Shown: positions 36,896 through 48,339 of the stretch, piece by piece
Position numbering within the stretch: the first letter of the stretch is position 1
Layout: each line of letters begins with the position of its first letter
Assembly: GCA_013400155.1 (NCBI GenBank)
Contig: VXBM01000057.1
Coordinates: 441,354-505,353, forward strand
Direction of reading: 5' to 3'
Source of the DNA: Helopsaltes ochotensis
Taxonomy: Eukaryota > Chordata > Aves > Passeriformes > Locustellidae
Length of the DNA: 64,000 nt
Program-made: the position numbers and the translations under genes
The notes under the pieces: generated by a model
The model's input: the letters and a program-made list of their open reading frames with translations, nothing else
The model's database searches: none
Told to the model about the DNA's origin: nothing

Positions 36896-37425
36896 GGGAA
36901 TGATTAAAATGAGAAATGAATGATGCTGTAGAAGAGACTAAGGCAAACAGCATCCACATAGAGATGTGTGGGCTTGAGGTCTTCTGAGAATGTGATAGGG
37001 GCAGACACAAGGGCTGACACTGGGACTGGGCAAAGAGAAGAAAGCAGATGGAGAAAGAAGATGACAAGAATAGATTGAATAATAGGGAAAGGTGAGGGAG
37101 CAGAGCCTCCAACTGGGAAATGATAGGGATGAGGGTAGAGGCTGGAGCCACATGTGGTAAAATAAAATGCAGTGAGAGGTGAGTAGGACAGCAGGTAAAG
37201 TTTGAGATAGAGAATAAGAATGGAAGTAGGCACGGATACAGAGATGAGGATACAGAGTGGAGCAGGATGGGAGACCACAGGATAGGAGGGTGAGCAAGGT
37301 GAGGGCAATGCAGCTGGCACAGCAATAAGGGACAGGACAGGGACGAAGACGAAGCCTGGCTCAGAATGCATGGGAACAAGGAAAAGCAAAGAGAAACAGG
37401 AGATGTGGAGGCCAGACAGGGCACA
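36896..37425. repeat. 530-base polypurine segment
   Basis: The plus strand is dominated by A and G with recurring words such as GATAGGG, GAGATGAGGATACAGAG, GGGACAGGACAGGGACGAAG and GGAGCAGG. CTA, TTA and TCA are scarce, so the minus strand lacks stops and all three minus frames stay open (212, 161 and 119 codons, rich in Leu, Ser, Pro and Cys). The words recur without a fixed period, so this may be a decayed minisatellite. Confidence 0.6.
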
Positions 37426-39190
37426 AAATAGTTTGCAGAGTAACAGACTTTCAGTTGGTTTTCTTCAGCATATTTCCCTGGCTTTTCTAGAATCACTGCA
37501 AATGTAAATACTTTTGTTAGCTGGTTCACTCATCACATTGTGGTGAAGGTAGCTTAATCCAATGTAGTGTTGTACTTAAATTTTTCAATTATTTCTTTCC
37601 TTGCTGTATACAGCTAATGTTACAAAATCTTTCAAGGTGCAAACTTTGATTATTTTCCTACCAAAAGCAGATTTAGAAAAGCAGTTTATTATCTCAGGTG
37701 CCTTTGAATTGTCACTGTGTTTCTGCCTTTTCATTTTGTGATCTCAGTTCCTGCCCCTTCATTTCAGTCCCACTACTCTCTTTCTGTCTATAATAAAGAG
37801 GGAGATGGATGCCACAATCTGCACACACCTGTAATTTCTGTTGAAGCCAAGGGAATCTGCATGCGTGTGACTAACAGGACTGGAGGACTTCGCTACAGAT
37901 TTCTGTTTAAAGGAATAATAAACTACTCACGTTTACTGAGAAGGAGAAAGAAAAAAGTCTTTATTCAAAATGTAAATATCTTCCTGCTGAGGAGCAAACC
38001 CAAAAGTCAGCCTTCAGGATATAAATATTTATGCCTTTTGCATAAACAGCAGATGTAACATTTCCAATTAACTGTCGATCTTTCCATTTCTCTGGCTGCT
38101 GCTGCTTTCTCTCACAGTATCAGAATGAGCAGTTTGCTTGATTTGCCTGAGCTCAGAACTGTCACAAATTTCCACAGTCAGTAAGATGAAATTGTTCCTG
38201 AAAATGTTTGTTTATCAGAGCCTAACAGTTTCCCGGTGTTTTTTATCCCTGGTGTTCAGTGTAAGATGAATTCTATCCTGCTGAAAGATGTGAGACTCAC
38301 AGCCCAGGTAAGACAACAGAGAAGGAGCAGAAGCCGGAATTGGTGAGAATGCAGACTCAGTCATTGCAGTAGAGTCCAGTCCAGACCTAGAAGAAGCCTG
38401 CCTGGCATGAGAGGTCTCTGACCCATTTGGCCACTGGCCCTTCTACCAAGGCTGCCAGCCTGGGGCTGGGTAGTATCAAGTGTAAGAGCTTTTTATGATG
38501 TAGTCACCTGTTCATGAAGAACTGCCTCCATCAATTCTTCAGTGTCAATTTTCTCAGGTGTCTGACATTTAATCCTGCTAATGGCAGCCTCCCTCCTCCA
38601 CAACTTCTTTCTCTCTGGGAGAAAGTGTGAACTGTGTAAGTAAGAAAATGAACCCTATTAGAGCTGGTAAACACCAGTTTTCATTGACATCATGCCTACA
38701 AAGCATAAGATTTTGCTGGAGCACTGGAAGGGAGGGTATGAACAAAAAGCAACAGCAAAGAAGCAGTAGTAGTAGTTAAAAGCAAGATGGAAAGGTGCAA
38801 GGGGAAAGAAAAGCACTTGTCTAGAAATATGTCAGAAAAGGGGGATGTCTTATTCTTTTCTGCTGAGAATTTTTTACATGTTCTCCTGTCCTCTGACCTG
38901 TCCCTCAACACCACAAAATTTAGCTCAGTATCTTTTAGTTTCCTGGGAATACAAAAATTGGTTGCGCATTGCTGCAAATCAGGAGCTGCTGTTCAGCTGA
39001 TCCAGCTTTCACTGGGAGCTTGAGTGAAGAGCTCTTGGCCTTCCCCCTTATAGGGAAATCTCTGGCCTGGGAGCTGCACAGCTGGCCTGGGACAGGGCTT
39101 TGTGCTGCAGGTGGGGTTAGCGTGGAGGTAGGTCAGCCTGGTTCCTTACCTTCCTTGGGAGCTGCATCCTGATGGCTGGCAGCTCTGGTA
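37426..39190. other. Noncoding DNA, no gene seen
   Basis: No gene is supported. The longest frame is 113 codons (37717-38058, plus) without recognisable features. No repeat family identified. Confidence 0.6.
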
Positions 39191-39196
39191 GGTGCT

Positions 39197-39210
39197 GTTG
39201 CTATGGTAAC
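39197..39210. promoter_or_regulatory. RFX X-box
   Basis: GTTGCTATGGTAAC has both RFX half-sites (GTTGCT and GGTAAC) with a 2-base spacer and fits the X-box consensus. The surrounding 39000-39260 part is somewhat GC-richer than its flanks. Confidence 0.5.
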
Positions 39211-42200
39211 TGGCTCTGCTTTAAAACCATCCATGTGGCAGTGCAGGGATGGAGGCACCTGCAATCCCGCCTGCTTAGGGGTGCACCCTCCTTATACACT
39301 TCTGTTACCTGCTGCCTGCTTTTCTCCAGTTCCCAGGACTTTGAGCTGCATTTTTGTCCACTCCTTTGGCTCTGCCTGTCACATCCTTGCTGGTTTAGGA
39401 TGATTCTCTCACTGGTGTAAACAGCTGGCCTCTTGCGTAGCATGAGAAATCATCAAATGCTAACCCATAAGAGATGGTCCAAGTTCACAAGTAACTGGCA
39501 TTTTAATTGCTTAATAAGCAATTTTCACTCTGTTCTGTGCTGTGCCAAAAAAGCATATGTAGTACTTCCTGTCTGTATTCAAGTACAGTCTTTACTCAAG
39601 CATCTGTGGCCAGTGATAAGGTTATCAGCACTATAAACTCCCAAATCATCACCAAAATTTGCTTCAAATGAGCTAACTGAAGTGCATTTTGACTACAATT
39701 AGAAGCTAACTTTGCTTGGCCCACTTAGTGCAAATCCTTGCATATGTAGGATTCCATCACCAGTGGAGCAGGTGCACTGGCATAGATGAAGTTATTACCA
39801 GCTGCATGCTACTTTCCTCTTCTTCATATCAACCTCTCTGTATAACCAGTTGCATCTAAAAGAACCTGAGGTAGCATCAGCAAAATGTCCAGGCTTTGCC
39901 TTCCCGCTAGGAACAGGAATCAGGGTAGCACTCCACTGTCATGCCCAGTCCTTGCTGGGACTCACACCATTTCTCCTGCTGGGGGGCAGCACGGGCACAA
40001 GTTGGCCCTACCAACTTTCTTAAACTGGATCAGTGTGTATTAACAATTTAGAATGGTGCAATCTCAGAGAGACTGAAAGTCAGTTTTCTTAAACAACAAG
40101 CTTTTTTTATTTGTTCAGTTCCCTTGACTGTGGCTGACTGTTTGGTATTTCTCTTGATTTTTACTGCTGGCTGAAGAGTCTCTCTAGTTTAGTGGCATCC
40201 ATTAATCACACAACAATGCATCTCGGCAGCACGAGAGCTTAGAATTCAAGTTACAGTACTGACGAGCGTTGGCCCAGCTTCTCAGGTTGAGGGTGCTCTA
40301 AGGTCAAGTCAGAGCCTTCAGGCTCTGTTCACATTTTGGGTGTAATGTAGGACACCCAGGATGAAGACAGCTGCTTATTCAGGCACAAGAACAGACTTTC
40401 AGCTGAGCGTGCTGAGTGCTCCAAGTCACAAGTCACTCTCGGGGCTGAGATAAAGGGAATAAAGCCACTGTCATATTTTGTGGATTTGAAGGAGATCTGA
40501 GAGCTGAAATGACCCTCCCAAGAATTGTCCCAATCTATGTCAGTTTTAGCAAAGATTTTTTTATCCTTACAAAGACCAGGGCCTCAGTCTCTCATGCCCA
40601 CTGGCTGCTCTTCTAAAAGCAGATGGTCATCTTATACACTCTTTGTTCTGTGTTTTCCCTAGAACAGTTTGTCAGGTTGCCACCATGGTATCCAGTTTTT
40701 CCAGTGCTAAAGGATTCAAAGTCAGCACTGTCTTCTCTCAGATGCCTTGTGGATGCTGTGATGATCTGCAGGTACAGTGAGAAGCAGCTTTCCAGACTAT
40801 CCTCCCCTGCATAGCTGGACACAAAAGCAGTTGAAGAGCATGTGGCTCGAGTTTGCAGGAATGAACTAAAAATGGCCTTCAAGGGATTCCTTAATCAGCT
40901 TTTCCTAGCTCTTCTGTTACCAAGATGGTATTCAAAGGAAAATGTCATGGCCTGATCACAGCCCACTGATCGCCAGTCAAACAAGTCTGTGCTAGACCCT
41001 CCTGGGTTTGCTGCATGATCCTTGTTTCAGGGCCTCGGGTAAGCATTACGGTGTGCTCTGCAGAACGGCTGCACGGGTTCCTTTCATCTGTGCAGCTAGC
41101 AGTTGTTTTTGTCACTTTTTTTAGGATACAGGATCCTTTGTGTTACCATAATCCTGTGCTTTACATGTCTTCAGGGCTCCAATACAGCTGTGAAAGCACA
41201 CTAGTGCAGAAGCAGGTATGTCCTTTTACAACTCCCATGTAGCCTCAGAGAGCCCTTTAAGAAAGGTCCCTTTTGAGAAAGGCACAGCCAGTTTGTGCAT
41301 TACATTATTGCCTTTGTACATATGCTCACAGAGTATTTGGAGTAACTCATTCTTCCCAGATTTTAAACTACATTTCAATAGCCAGGCCCTTGAATTTGCA
41401 CATTAAACAGCAAGATTCACTGAGCTGATTCTCTGGAGTCCTACTAACATGTAAAAGATCCATCCTGCCTTTCCCATGTCTTCCATGTACCCATTCCTTT
41501 TTCAGTCTGTCAGACATAATGACTCAGCAAATACATATGCTTCTTGTTGGCAGGTAGTGTAGGAATTTGCAATGTTGAATATTATATGTCCTTTCATTTA
41601 TCTTGCCCAAGTGCAAATTTGACTACAGACTGTTCCATTGTCACTATAATATTTTGTTCAGCCTCCCAGCTTCCTTCAAGCGAGGAAACAGCCTGCAGGT
41701 GCTGCAAACACGTTTTGTTCCTTTATGACTAATTCCTCTAAGGCTTTTAGTTTGACTTGATCCTGGCTCACCCACCTGCCTGCTTTCTCTGGAGAGCTAG
41801 CAGGTGAATATTTTCAGTAATTTACTTTAGAGTTGTTCTATCATCCTGCTATTTATTTCTGCCATAAATTATGCCCAGAGGTTAGGATGCTCTTATTTTC
41901 CCACTCACAAAGGAACCAAAGGGAAATATTCTGCAGGGCACAGAGGCATCTTTGGGTGGTTTGTAAATATTTCCAGAGGCAGATACACTGGGGAATGAAA
42001 AGAGCTGTAGTCTCTACCTTGTAAGCATCGCCTGAATTAACCTGCATCTTCTAGGTTATGCAACAGGGAGCAGTTCTGCTCACACAGCCCCCTCTTCCCA
42101 CTGTGATTTACATCCAGCGTCTGTGAGATACACCAGCTGGTGCTTCAAAGCACAGAGAAGAAATAATAAAAAAAAAGTCTTGAGAGATTATAGCTTACTC

Positions 42201-42585
42201 CTTATGCAGTGGTTTGACTCATTAAAATCAGTGGAGCAATTTTCAGTGACTTCTTTGGGATTTGATCAAGCACTAAAAGCACAAGCCTTGAGAACTGGAC
42301 TGCAGCCAACTAACTTAAGGGAAGCAGAATTCCAAGTGAGTTTTCATTTTTAATTCAGAAGCTAAATAAAATTGAACATCAGTGCACTTAGATGGGTTAG
42401 CTCCAAGAAAAATCCAGGAAAGTGAAGGAAGTGATATTTCTTGTGTGTTTGCCTCTTCTCAGCTATACTCTAAGGGGCCAGTTGCTCTACAAAGCAGTAT
42501 TGGCTACCCAGCAATGGACTACTGCTCTTATTATATGCCTTACTATATGCCTATGTGCTCATTGTAGACCAGGACTCCAGCAAGC
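39211..42585. other. Noncoding DNA, no gene seen
   Basis: No gene or clear repeat. A G-run beside GGCAGC at 39976-39993 weakly resembles a CTCF core but is listed among the rejected items. Confidence 0.6.
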
Positions 42586-42587
42586 TG

Positions 42588-42655
42588 GACAATAGACAAA
42601 TATAGAGCAAAGATATGGCCCTTGCCTTCCACAGCATCTCAGAGTCTAGATTTAC
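42588..42655 (+). mobile_element. Ancient amniote repeat fragment
   Basis: GACAAATATAGAGCAAAGAT, then ATGGCCCTTGCCTTCCACAG, then CATCTCAGAGTCTAGATTTA follow the pattern of an old amniote interspersed repeat whose hallmark is ACAAACACAGAACAAAAAGA followed by CCCTGCCC...GAGCTTACAATCTAA. The same family appears at 45650-45770 and 50019-50170. I do not recall its database name. Confidence 0.5.
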
Positions 42656-43695
42656 CATTTTATGATCAGTTTGCTGATGGATGTTACACCACAAAAAGTG
42701 GCTTTTTTTTCCCTGTTGAAGTAAATTATGTTCCTAGTGCCTCAAGAAGGTGATAGGGAGGTTTGAGCTTCTTGCTTTGACAGAAAATATAAAACTTTAG
42801 GTCCTGGTTTTGCCTCTCAAGTTCCCCTATGTTTTGTTGGAAAACACCTGCAGAAGTTTATTCAGCATGAGGGTTTGTATCATACAGGCATGTTTACAAA
42901 ACATTGCCTGCCTCAAGGTCAAATGGGTACCTTGTGCCAAAGCTCCCTGCTCCGGTCTAGGTAGCAACAGAGAATTATCCTACACTATCTCAGTACTTCA
43001 TGAGTATGTGCTTTCCTGAGAAATATCTCTTTTTCTGCAGCTTCCTCTTTTATTTTTTTTTTTCCTGCCCTGATTTTCTGGCCTTTCCTTTGGTAACTCT
43101 CTTTGGTTTTTGTCTTTTCTGATAGCATCACCTAGTCACCCTCTGCAGATAATTCCTCTGGAGAAAGACAGACATACAAAAATAATAGTTGTAAATCTCT
43201 CCCTATAATTCACTTGGTTTGTGAGGTGCAAAAATAGACTGAATTATTTAATTTTTTGAGGGGCTACTGTGCTCCTTGTGTTTAGATGAGCCATAATCAC
43301 GTTCCTCCAGACCCCAGGAAAGGAAGCTAAAGAAATCCCAGAAGAAAAGGTTGTCCCTGTTTCCAGCTTTCCCCATAAAAACCCTTGCTAACGTGAGATA
43401 GAAACCCCAGTAGGAGCAAAGAAAGGATAAAGGAGGAGAGAGGGAAAGCAACTCAGAAACTTGGGGGCAATTCTGGCTCGGCTCCAGCAGCTGGTGCTCA
43501 TCTTTGACAGGTACAGGGAGAAATCAGACTGAAGAGGGATCTCAAGCAAGCAAACAAACAAATCACCTAAATGAACAAGCTAGGTAATAAAGCAGAGCTG
43601 AGAATCAGTAGCTAACGAACACATCTCTGTCACCGCACTGCTTTCTCCTGGGTAGAAGGGGAGTCAATTACCCACCTTCCAACAAGCTATTGATC
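42656..43695. other. Noncoding DNA, no gene seen
   Basis: No gene. Contains T-rich runs (about 43029-43070) and nothing I can name. Confidence 0.6.
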
Positions 43696-43864
43696 AAGCT
43701 GCTGCCATGTATTGAATCGGAGACCTGGCCACCCTGCGTGTGGCTCTTTGATTTTCTCTCTCTCTGTAGTAGCACGTGGATGGAAGCTAGATGAGCAAGC
43801 ACAGGACTATCGATCAATCCGCCTCCCTCCTCCTCCTCGTCGTCCTCCTCCTCTTCTTCACCCC

Positions 43865-43880
43865 GGTTGCCATGGCAACC
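43865..43880. promoter_or_regulatory. Perfect palindromic RFX X-box
   Basis: GGTTGCCATGGCAACC is identical to its own reverse complement over all 16 bases. The inner 14 bases are the optimal symmetric RFX binding site, in which two RFX molecules can bind the two half-sites. It is the best match among the five X-boxes in the window. Confidence 0.7.
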
Positions 43881-43884
43881 ACAG

Positions 43885-43910
43885 CTGCTGCAGCAGCAGC
43901 AGCAGCAGCA
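43885..43910 (+). repeat. (CTG)2(CAG)6 triplet run
   Basis: Two CTG triplets run into six CAG triplets plus CA. The CTGCTG/CAGCAG junction is itself palindromic. It lies five bases from the palindromic X-box. No coding context was found, so this is a noncoding triplet repeat. Confidence 0.9.
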
Positions 43911-44095
43911 CTGTTTACCTGGCCTATTTATTTTCCTTTTCAATATCCTTCCCTTCCCCCCCCCACTGCTCTCACCTTGGCATGATATTGGCAAAGCACT
44001 CAGCAGCTGTAAAAGGGATGAATTTTTATGACTCTGAGGAAGACAATGCAGTTCTCGGCTCTACTTTATCACGCAGTTTGTTCATTTAGTTGATT

Positions 44096-45645
44096 TGTTT
44101 CTGAGGAATCATTGCCTACAAACAACGGATATCTCAGTCACCAACTAGGTCATGCTCCGGACATGGAGGAAGACCTGTCATTCCAAAAATACAGGTCTCT
44201 TTCATATGGTTTGAGTGTGCCTGTACTAAGATGCACATTTTCTTCTTATATATTGCCCAGGAGTGCCAACAGAGAACTGGTATTATTCCAGGTATGCCAT
44301 AATTTACCAGCTGTTAATCTCACATGACTCCTGGGACAGTATACCATAAACATCAGGTGCACTAGCATTTCTTTCAGGTCTTCAGCCACCTTTGTAAGTT
44401 GTGTTGAGGGTGCAGTGTCTTACAGGGGCCAGCTGCTATGGAAGGAACAGTGGCCAGAGTGAGTAGAAAGCCTTTGCAGAATTTTCACCATGGCTTCCAG
44501 CTGCATACAATTGCCAGAGCTTCTGGCTCTTCCCAGTTCAACAGCACTTTCAATCGTCCTTGCAATCTTCCCAAGTGGCAATGCAGTCTTGTGCCATCTC
44601 TTTTCTCATACTGCTTTCATTGCTTGAAACTGTCTTCCTGTTCCTGGGCAGGATGACAGTCATGCTGCAAAGACGAAACAGTAGATAAATGAACAACGGT
44701 TCAAGGAGTAGTTCATTTCCCCCCTCCTGAATGTGGTTTTTTTTGTGCTGATTCATCCATCTGCTGATTCTCAGTGTAGGATTCTCTGTTGAAAAAGGAT
44801 TTGTGCAGGGTATGAAATATAAGTTATACAAACACAAAATATTTCTTAGAATAGAATAGAGGTGTCCACCTTGTCTCAAAAGTTTTCCTGGCTTCCTTTT
44901 AATTGAAATTCTTCACCCAAGTCTCATGTTCCTGATTCTTTCCACTGTAAAGCCATCAAACCCTCCCAGGAGACTCCCAGTTTTCCTCATAATTCAGTAT
45001 GATTGATACAGGATGTAAAAAATCAGTTGATGTTATCAAGAACATATTATCTCTCCTTGAAGAAAAGCATTATAGGATAAACTGTGGAATTTGCTACTGC
45101 ATGATATTAGGGAAGCAAATACTGTATTTTAAGAAAAGAGAGACATCTCTAAGAAACAGGCACTGGGAATTGGGTGAAAGGAAGTTCCAACCCCCAGTGC
45201 TGGGAGGCATAGAAGGGCTGGGGTCAGTGAGGAGTCCTACTTAATCCTTGTGTTTTGTCTAGCCTAGATCACTGCCATGCTGGGACTATTACAGAGCCAT
45301 CTGATCATGCCTCTGAACAGTTTGGCTAATCTCAGTCTGCCAGATACACTACCAAGTTCAACTAGCCTAGAGTGTCCCTCTATGCAGGAGCTCAGATCTA
45401 AGTGGCTGGGCAATGGATTCATTAAGAACGAGCAAGTCTTGGACAGACTATGCAAAATGAGACTGGAATTGCGTGTCCAACCACTACCACACATGAGGGC
45501 CTCACCTCACTGGGGGACAGTTGATTCAAAGCACCATGCGATAGAGGTACACATTTAACTGGCTGGACCAGTGGTCTGATGTGACATGGCAGGATGTATG
45601 ATAGTAATGCAAACTGTTGGTAGTTATTAACTAAGGAAATAGTTA
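44096..45645. other. Noncoding DNA, no gene seen
   Basis: No gene or recognisable repeat. Short frames only. Confidence 0.6.
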
Positions 45646-45649
45646 TGCC

Positions 45650-45770
45650 CGTAAGGCACTTAACACTCTGCAGGAACAGAAAAGAGCCTGGATTCTGCCC
45701 TCAGGGGCAGAAGATATAAAAAGGCAGGCACAGACCACTAGTGAAAGGAAAACAATTAATATAGAAGAGG
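45650..45770 (+). mobile_element. Probable ancient amniote repeat fragment
   Basis: TAAGGCACTTAACACTCTGC, then AGGAACAGAAAAGAGCCTGG, then ATTCTGCCCTCAGGGGCAGA, then GAAAGGAAAACAATTAAT follow, with many changes, the same old family as 50019-50170 (GGCACTGTACAAACACAGAA, GTCCCTGCCC, GGAAACAATGAG). Tentative. Confidence 0.35.
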
Positions 45771-47090
45771 AGTAATGAGAAGCAGCACATGGTTTTGCAG
45801 TCACAATTTATGTCTGGTTTTGCAAAGAGAGGTTTGTGTGATCACAAGATGTTTGGTGGGAGAAGAGTGTATGAGTGTATGACATCATAAGTCTGTCAGA
45901 TGCATGTATGATTTTTGATACATTGGTCAACTGAAAGCAAATTGGATGGGTGAGAAGCTGGTTCAGATACACTTCATTTCATTAAAACAAAAAACCAAGA
46001 GAAGACCCTTTTCCTCAGCTCTGAAGTAGGTTGCAACAGGACTTTGTATTTTTCTCAGACTTCAGAAAATTCACACAGGCTGCAGCTCTTGAAAACACAT
46101 GGAAGAGCTTTTAACTGGAGCTTGGAATCAATAGAACACAAAACCGTAGGAGATCAGACTACCTTAGTTGCAGAAAGCTGACCTGAGTAGAAATGCTGCT
46201 ACAAAAGGTGGAGCAAAGAGGTATTAGACAACGGCATGAAAGGGCATAAGGAAACTGGCAGGGCTAGTAAAGTTCACAGTATTAGTGGAGGAGACAGGGA
46301 GAAGCATACTGGAAAAGATGAATGCACGGTCTTGCACAGGTGACTTTCATTGTAAGAAGTTCCTTAAATTCAGTTAAGTAGGAAGTAATAGATAAATTCA
46401 AGCCAGGGACATGACAGTGTGCTGCAGAGATGACCTTTCTAGCTCCATTTGCTGTGTACTGCAGGGAGAAGTGCACGTCTGATCTGGGATATGAGTGCTG
46501 TGGTAATAAAGATGAGAGATGCAGAGCCCTTGATACAATGGCTATAGAAGAAAAGATCTTGTGAACACTGGGTGTGAAGAAAAATTAGTTTGTCCACAAA
46601 TTGGATGAATGAAGTAAGGGAGAGAGAAATTGCAACACCTAAGCCACACAGGGCTGGCTGTGGAGTCTACCAGAAGAAAATCAGTGAGCAGCAAGTGTAT
46701 GAAAGATTACGATTTCATTTTTATCCAGTATTTTAATTAATGGCAAGATGTGCAAGAGGGAGCGTGCATTCAGGATACCAAATGACAGTCTGACCCAGCC
46801 CAGCCCGTCTTTTCCACAAAAAAGCACAAGCTGCTGTGCTGTTTCATCAGACACACCACTCTGGTGTGTATCATATGATATGGCAGCCGCTCAGGCAGGC
46901 GGGGAGCAGCACAGCCTGTAATTTCCTGGTCATATGTGGCTGGGTGGGGAAGCGCCTGATCCTTGGGGTGAGTAATGCTGAAATGGCACCATGAGGCACC
47001 CTGCTCTTTGCTGTTCGAGGCAGTTGAGGTGTTGCTCTTGCTGTTCTGGCAGACATTCCCCAGGGCATCCGAATGCTCTTACGCTCTCCT
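45771..47090. other. Noncoding DNA, no gene seen
   Basis: No gene. Composition shifts gradually to higher GC towards the CpG island that starts at about 47160. Confidence 0.6.
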
Positions 47091-47490
47091 ATACTTACAA
47101 CACCCTCCTGTAACCTGTCTGGCTGCGCACACCCGGTCACTTTCCCACGTTCTCAGCCTTTTGCAGGCGGTCGCAGCTATGAGGACTGCGGATCCGAGCG
47201 CGGCAGACTCGTCTCCTCCCTGCCGCGGGTGTGGGGCAGGACTGTCCCCGCCGCCCTCGCTGCCGGCCCGAACCGAGGCAGGGCCCGCGCTGCGGCGTCT
47301 ATTTGGGAAGGCTGCGGGCTGCGGAGCGCAGGGGGCGGCCTCTCCGGGCAGCTTTGCTGGCCTGCGCGGCTGGGGGCACCGCCTCGCTCCTTCCCGCCTC
47401 CCGCCTCGGCCGCGGCCGCAGCCTCGCCGCCAGGCAGCCCGCCCAGCAGACCCCGGGCTCCCCACGACCTTGTCCAGGCGAAGGTTGCTT

Positions 47491-47557
47491 GGGTTTTTTT
47501 GGTTTTGTTTTCTTTTTTTTTTTTCCTTGGGTTTTTTTTTTTCCTTTCATTTTTTTC
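47491..47557 (+). repeat. T-rich tract inside the CpG island
   Basis: Runs of 7 to 13 T separated by G pairs or triplets and short C-containing words (GGGTTTTTTTGG, CTTGGGTTTTTTTTTTTCC). Its composition is opposite to the CpG-rich DNA on both sides. It may be a decayed simple repeat. Confidence 0.8.
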
Positions 47558-47940
47558 CCCTTTCCTGTTCCGAGACATTTTCCTACGTGCATTTTTCTCC
47601 AGTCGAGCTAATTTACGAGCTGGGTTTGGCGAGGGCCGGAGTTGCCGGCCCCCAGCGCGGGGAGGGCGGCACGGGGTAGGGGGGGCTCCCGCTGGGCTCC
47701 CCAGCCGGGGAAGCGCACGTCTCCCCGCCCGACATGAGCTGTAATTTCCGGCAGACATTTGAGGTCTCCGACATCTGCACCAAGGCGCGGCAGCTCCCAG
47801 CAACCCCCATGGCCGGGAGCGGGACGGCCCCTCCTGCCTCCTCCCCAGCCATTTGTGTTTTACTCATTTCCTGCTCCCAGTAATGAGGCCGGCGATGCCG
47901 GGGTGGCGGTGGTGCTGCTGCTGAGAAGGCAGATTGTTAA

Positions 47941-48020
47941 ACACACACACACACAGAGACACACGCACACACAGACACACACACAGAGACACACGCACAC
48001 ACAGACACACACACAGACAC
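47941..48020 (+). repeat. CA repeat with 30-bp higher-order period
   Basis: The tract is mostly AC dinucleotides, but AGAG and ACGC variants recur at fixed places. Bases 47951-47980 are repeated exactly at 47981-48010, giving a 30-base unit, and a partial third copy follows. This is a simple repeat that has been duplicated as a block. Confidence 0.92.
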
Positions 48021-48339
48021 GGATGTTTTTGTTTCAGGATGAATTTTTAGTGCTCGTGAAAGGGAGGGACTAAGCGGAGCTCGCTGGAGCCTGGCACAGG
48101 ACCAGCAAGCTTCCCGGCAGCCCTCTGCGAAAAGAATCCAGACATCCAGCCCCACACCCCGGCTCCTCTGGCCCCTTCTTGTCCACTCCCTTCCCCTCTT
48201 GACTCTTCAGGGGCTCCTCTCCCCGCGGCAGCACTGCCGGAGGACCCTGCAAGACCCCCTGCCCACCCACACCTGAGTCTCTTCATTGCCTCAGCAGAAG
48301 GTTCCTCCTGCCGTGCAAACACGCTGCAGTCCTGACCCC

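Larger units (their letters stand above)
43700..44095. promoter_or_regulatory. Candidate regulatory element with palindromic X-box
   Basis: In order: an ATCGATCAATC word (about 43809-43819), a TCC-rich run (43821-43859), a perfect 16-bp palindrome GGTTGCCATGGCAACC (43865-43880) that contains the optimal RFX X-box, a CTG/CAG run (43885-43910), a forkhead-type TGTTTAC (43911-43917), and TTGGCATGATATTGGCA (about 43976-43992), a direct repeat of the NFI half-site. No transposon relics interrupt it. The density of distinct motifs suggests an enhancer. The frames through it (125 codons plus, 108 codons minus, 64 codons plus) come from the triplet repeats. Confidence 0.5.
47160..48330. promoter_or_regulatory. 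CpG island, best promoter candidate
   Basis: Bases 47160-47480 are extremely CpG-dense (about 45 CpG by eye), with NotI-type GCGGCCGC (about 47411) and an Sp1-type GGGGGCGG (about 47331). A second dense part is 47605-47935. A T-rich interruption lies at 47491-47557 and a CA-type repeat at 47941-48020. GC stays raised to about 48330. Islands of this type usually mark promoters. No TATA box, known first exon or convincing splice donor is visible, so direction is unknown. Open frames across it (234 and 223 codons plus; 208 and 128 codons minus) are Ala/Pro/Arg/Gly-rich on both strands, which is compositional. It could be an alternative promoter, a lncRNA promoter or an orphan island. Confidence 0.65.

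Noticed and set aside
36891..37529. 212-codon minus-strand open frame rich in Leu, Ser, Pro and Cys
   Set aside because: All three minus frames are open here because the plus strand is purine-rich and lacks TTA, CTA and TCA. No domain, no start context and no splice support.
39976..39993. G-rich run with GGCAGC considered as a CTCF site
   Set aside because: At least three mismatches in the CTCF core, including important positions.
40672..40690. GTTGCCACCATGGTATCC considered as a sixth X-box
   Set aside because: The spacer is too long and the second half-site is broken (GGTATC instead of GGTAAC).
43791..43985. 64-codon frame resembling a signal peptide followed by an Ala run
   Set aside because: The hydrophobic stretch is translated TCC/CTC repeat and the Ala run is translated CAG-type repeat. 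No further coding sequence follows.
46975..47803. Open frames of 234 and 223 codons (plus) and 208 codons (minus) in the CpG island
   Set aside because: Overlapping long frames on both strands are a product of very high GC. The peptides are Ala/Arg/Pro/Gly-rich with a Phe-rich part from the T tract, and match nothing I know.
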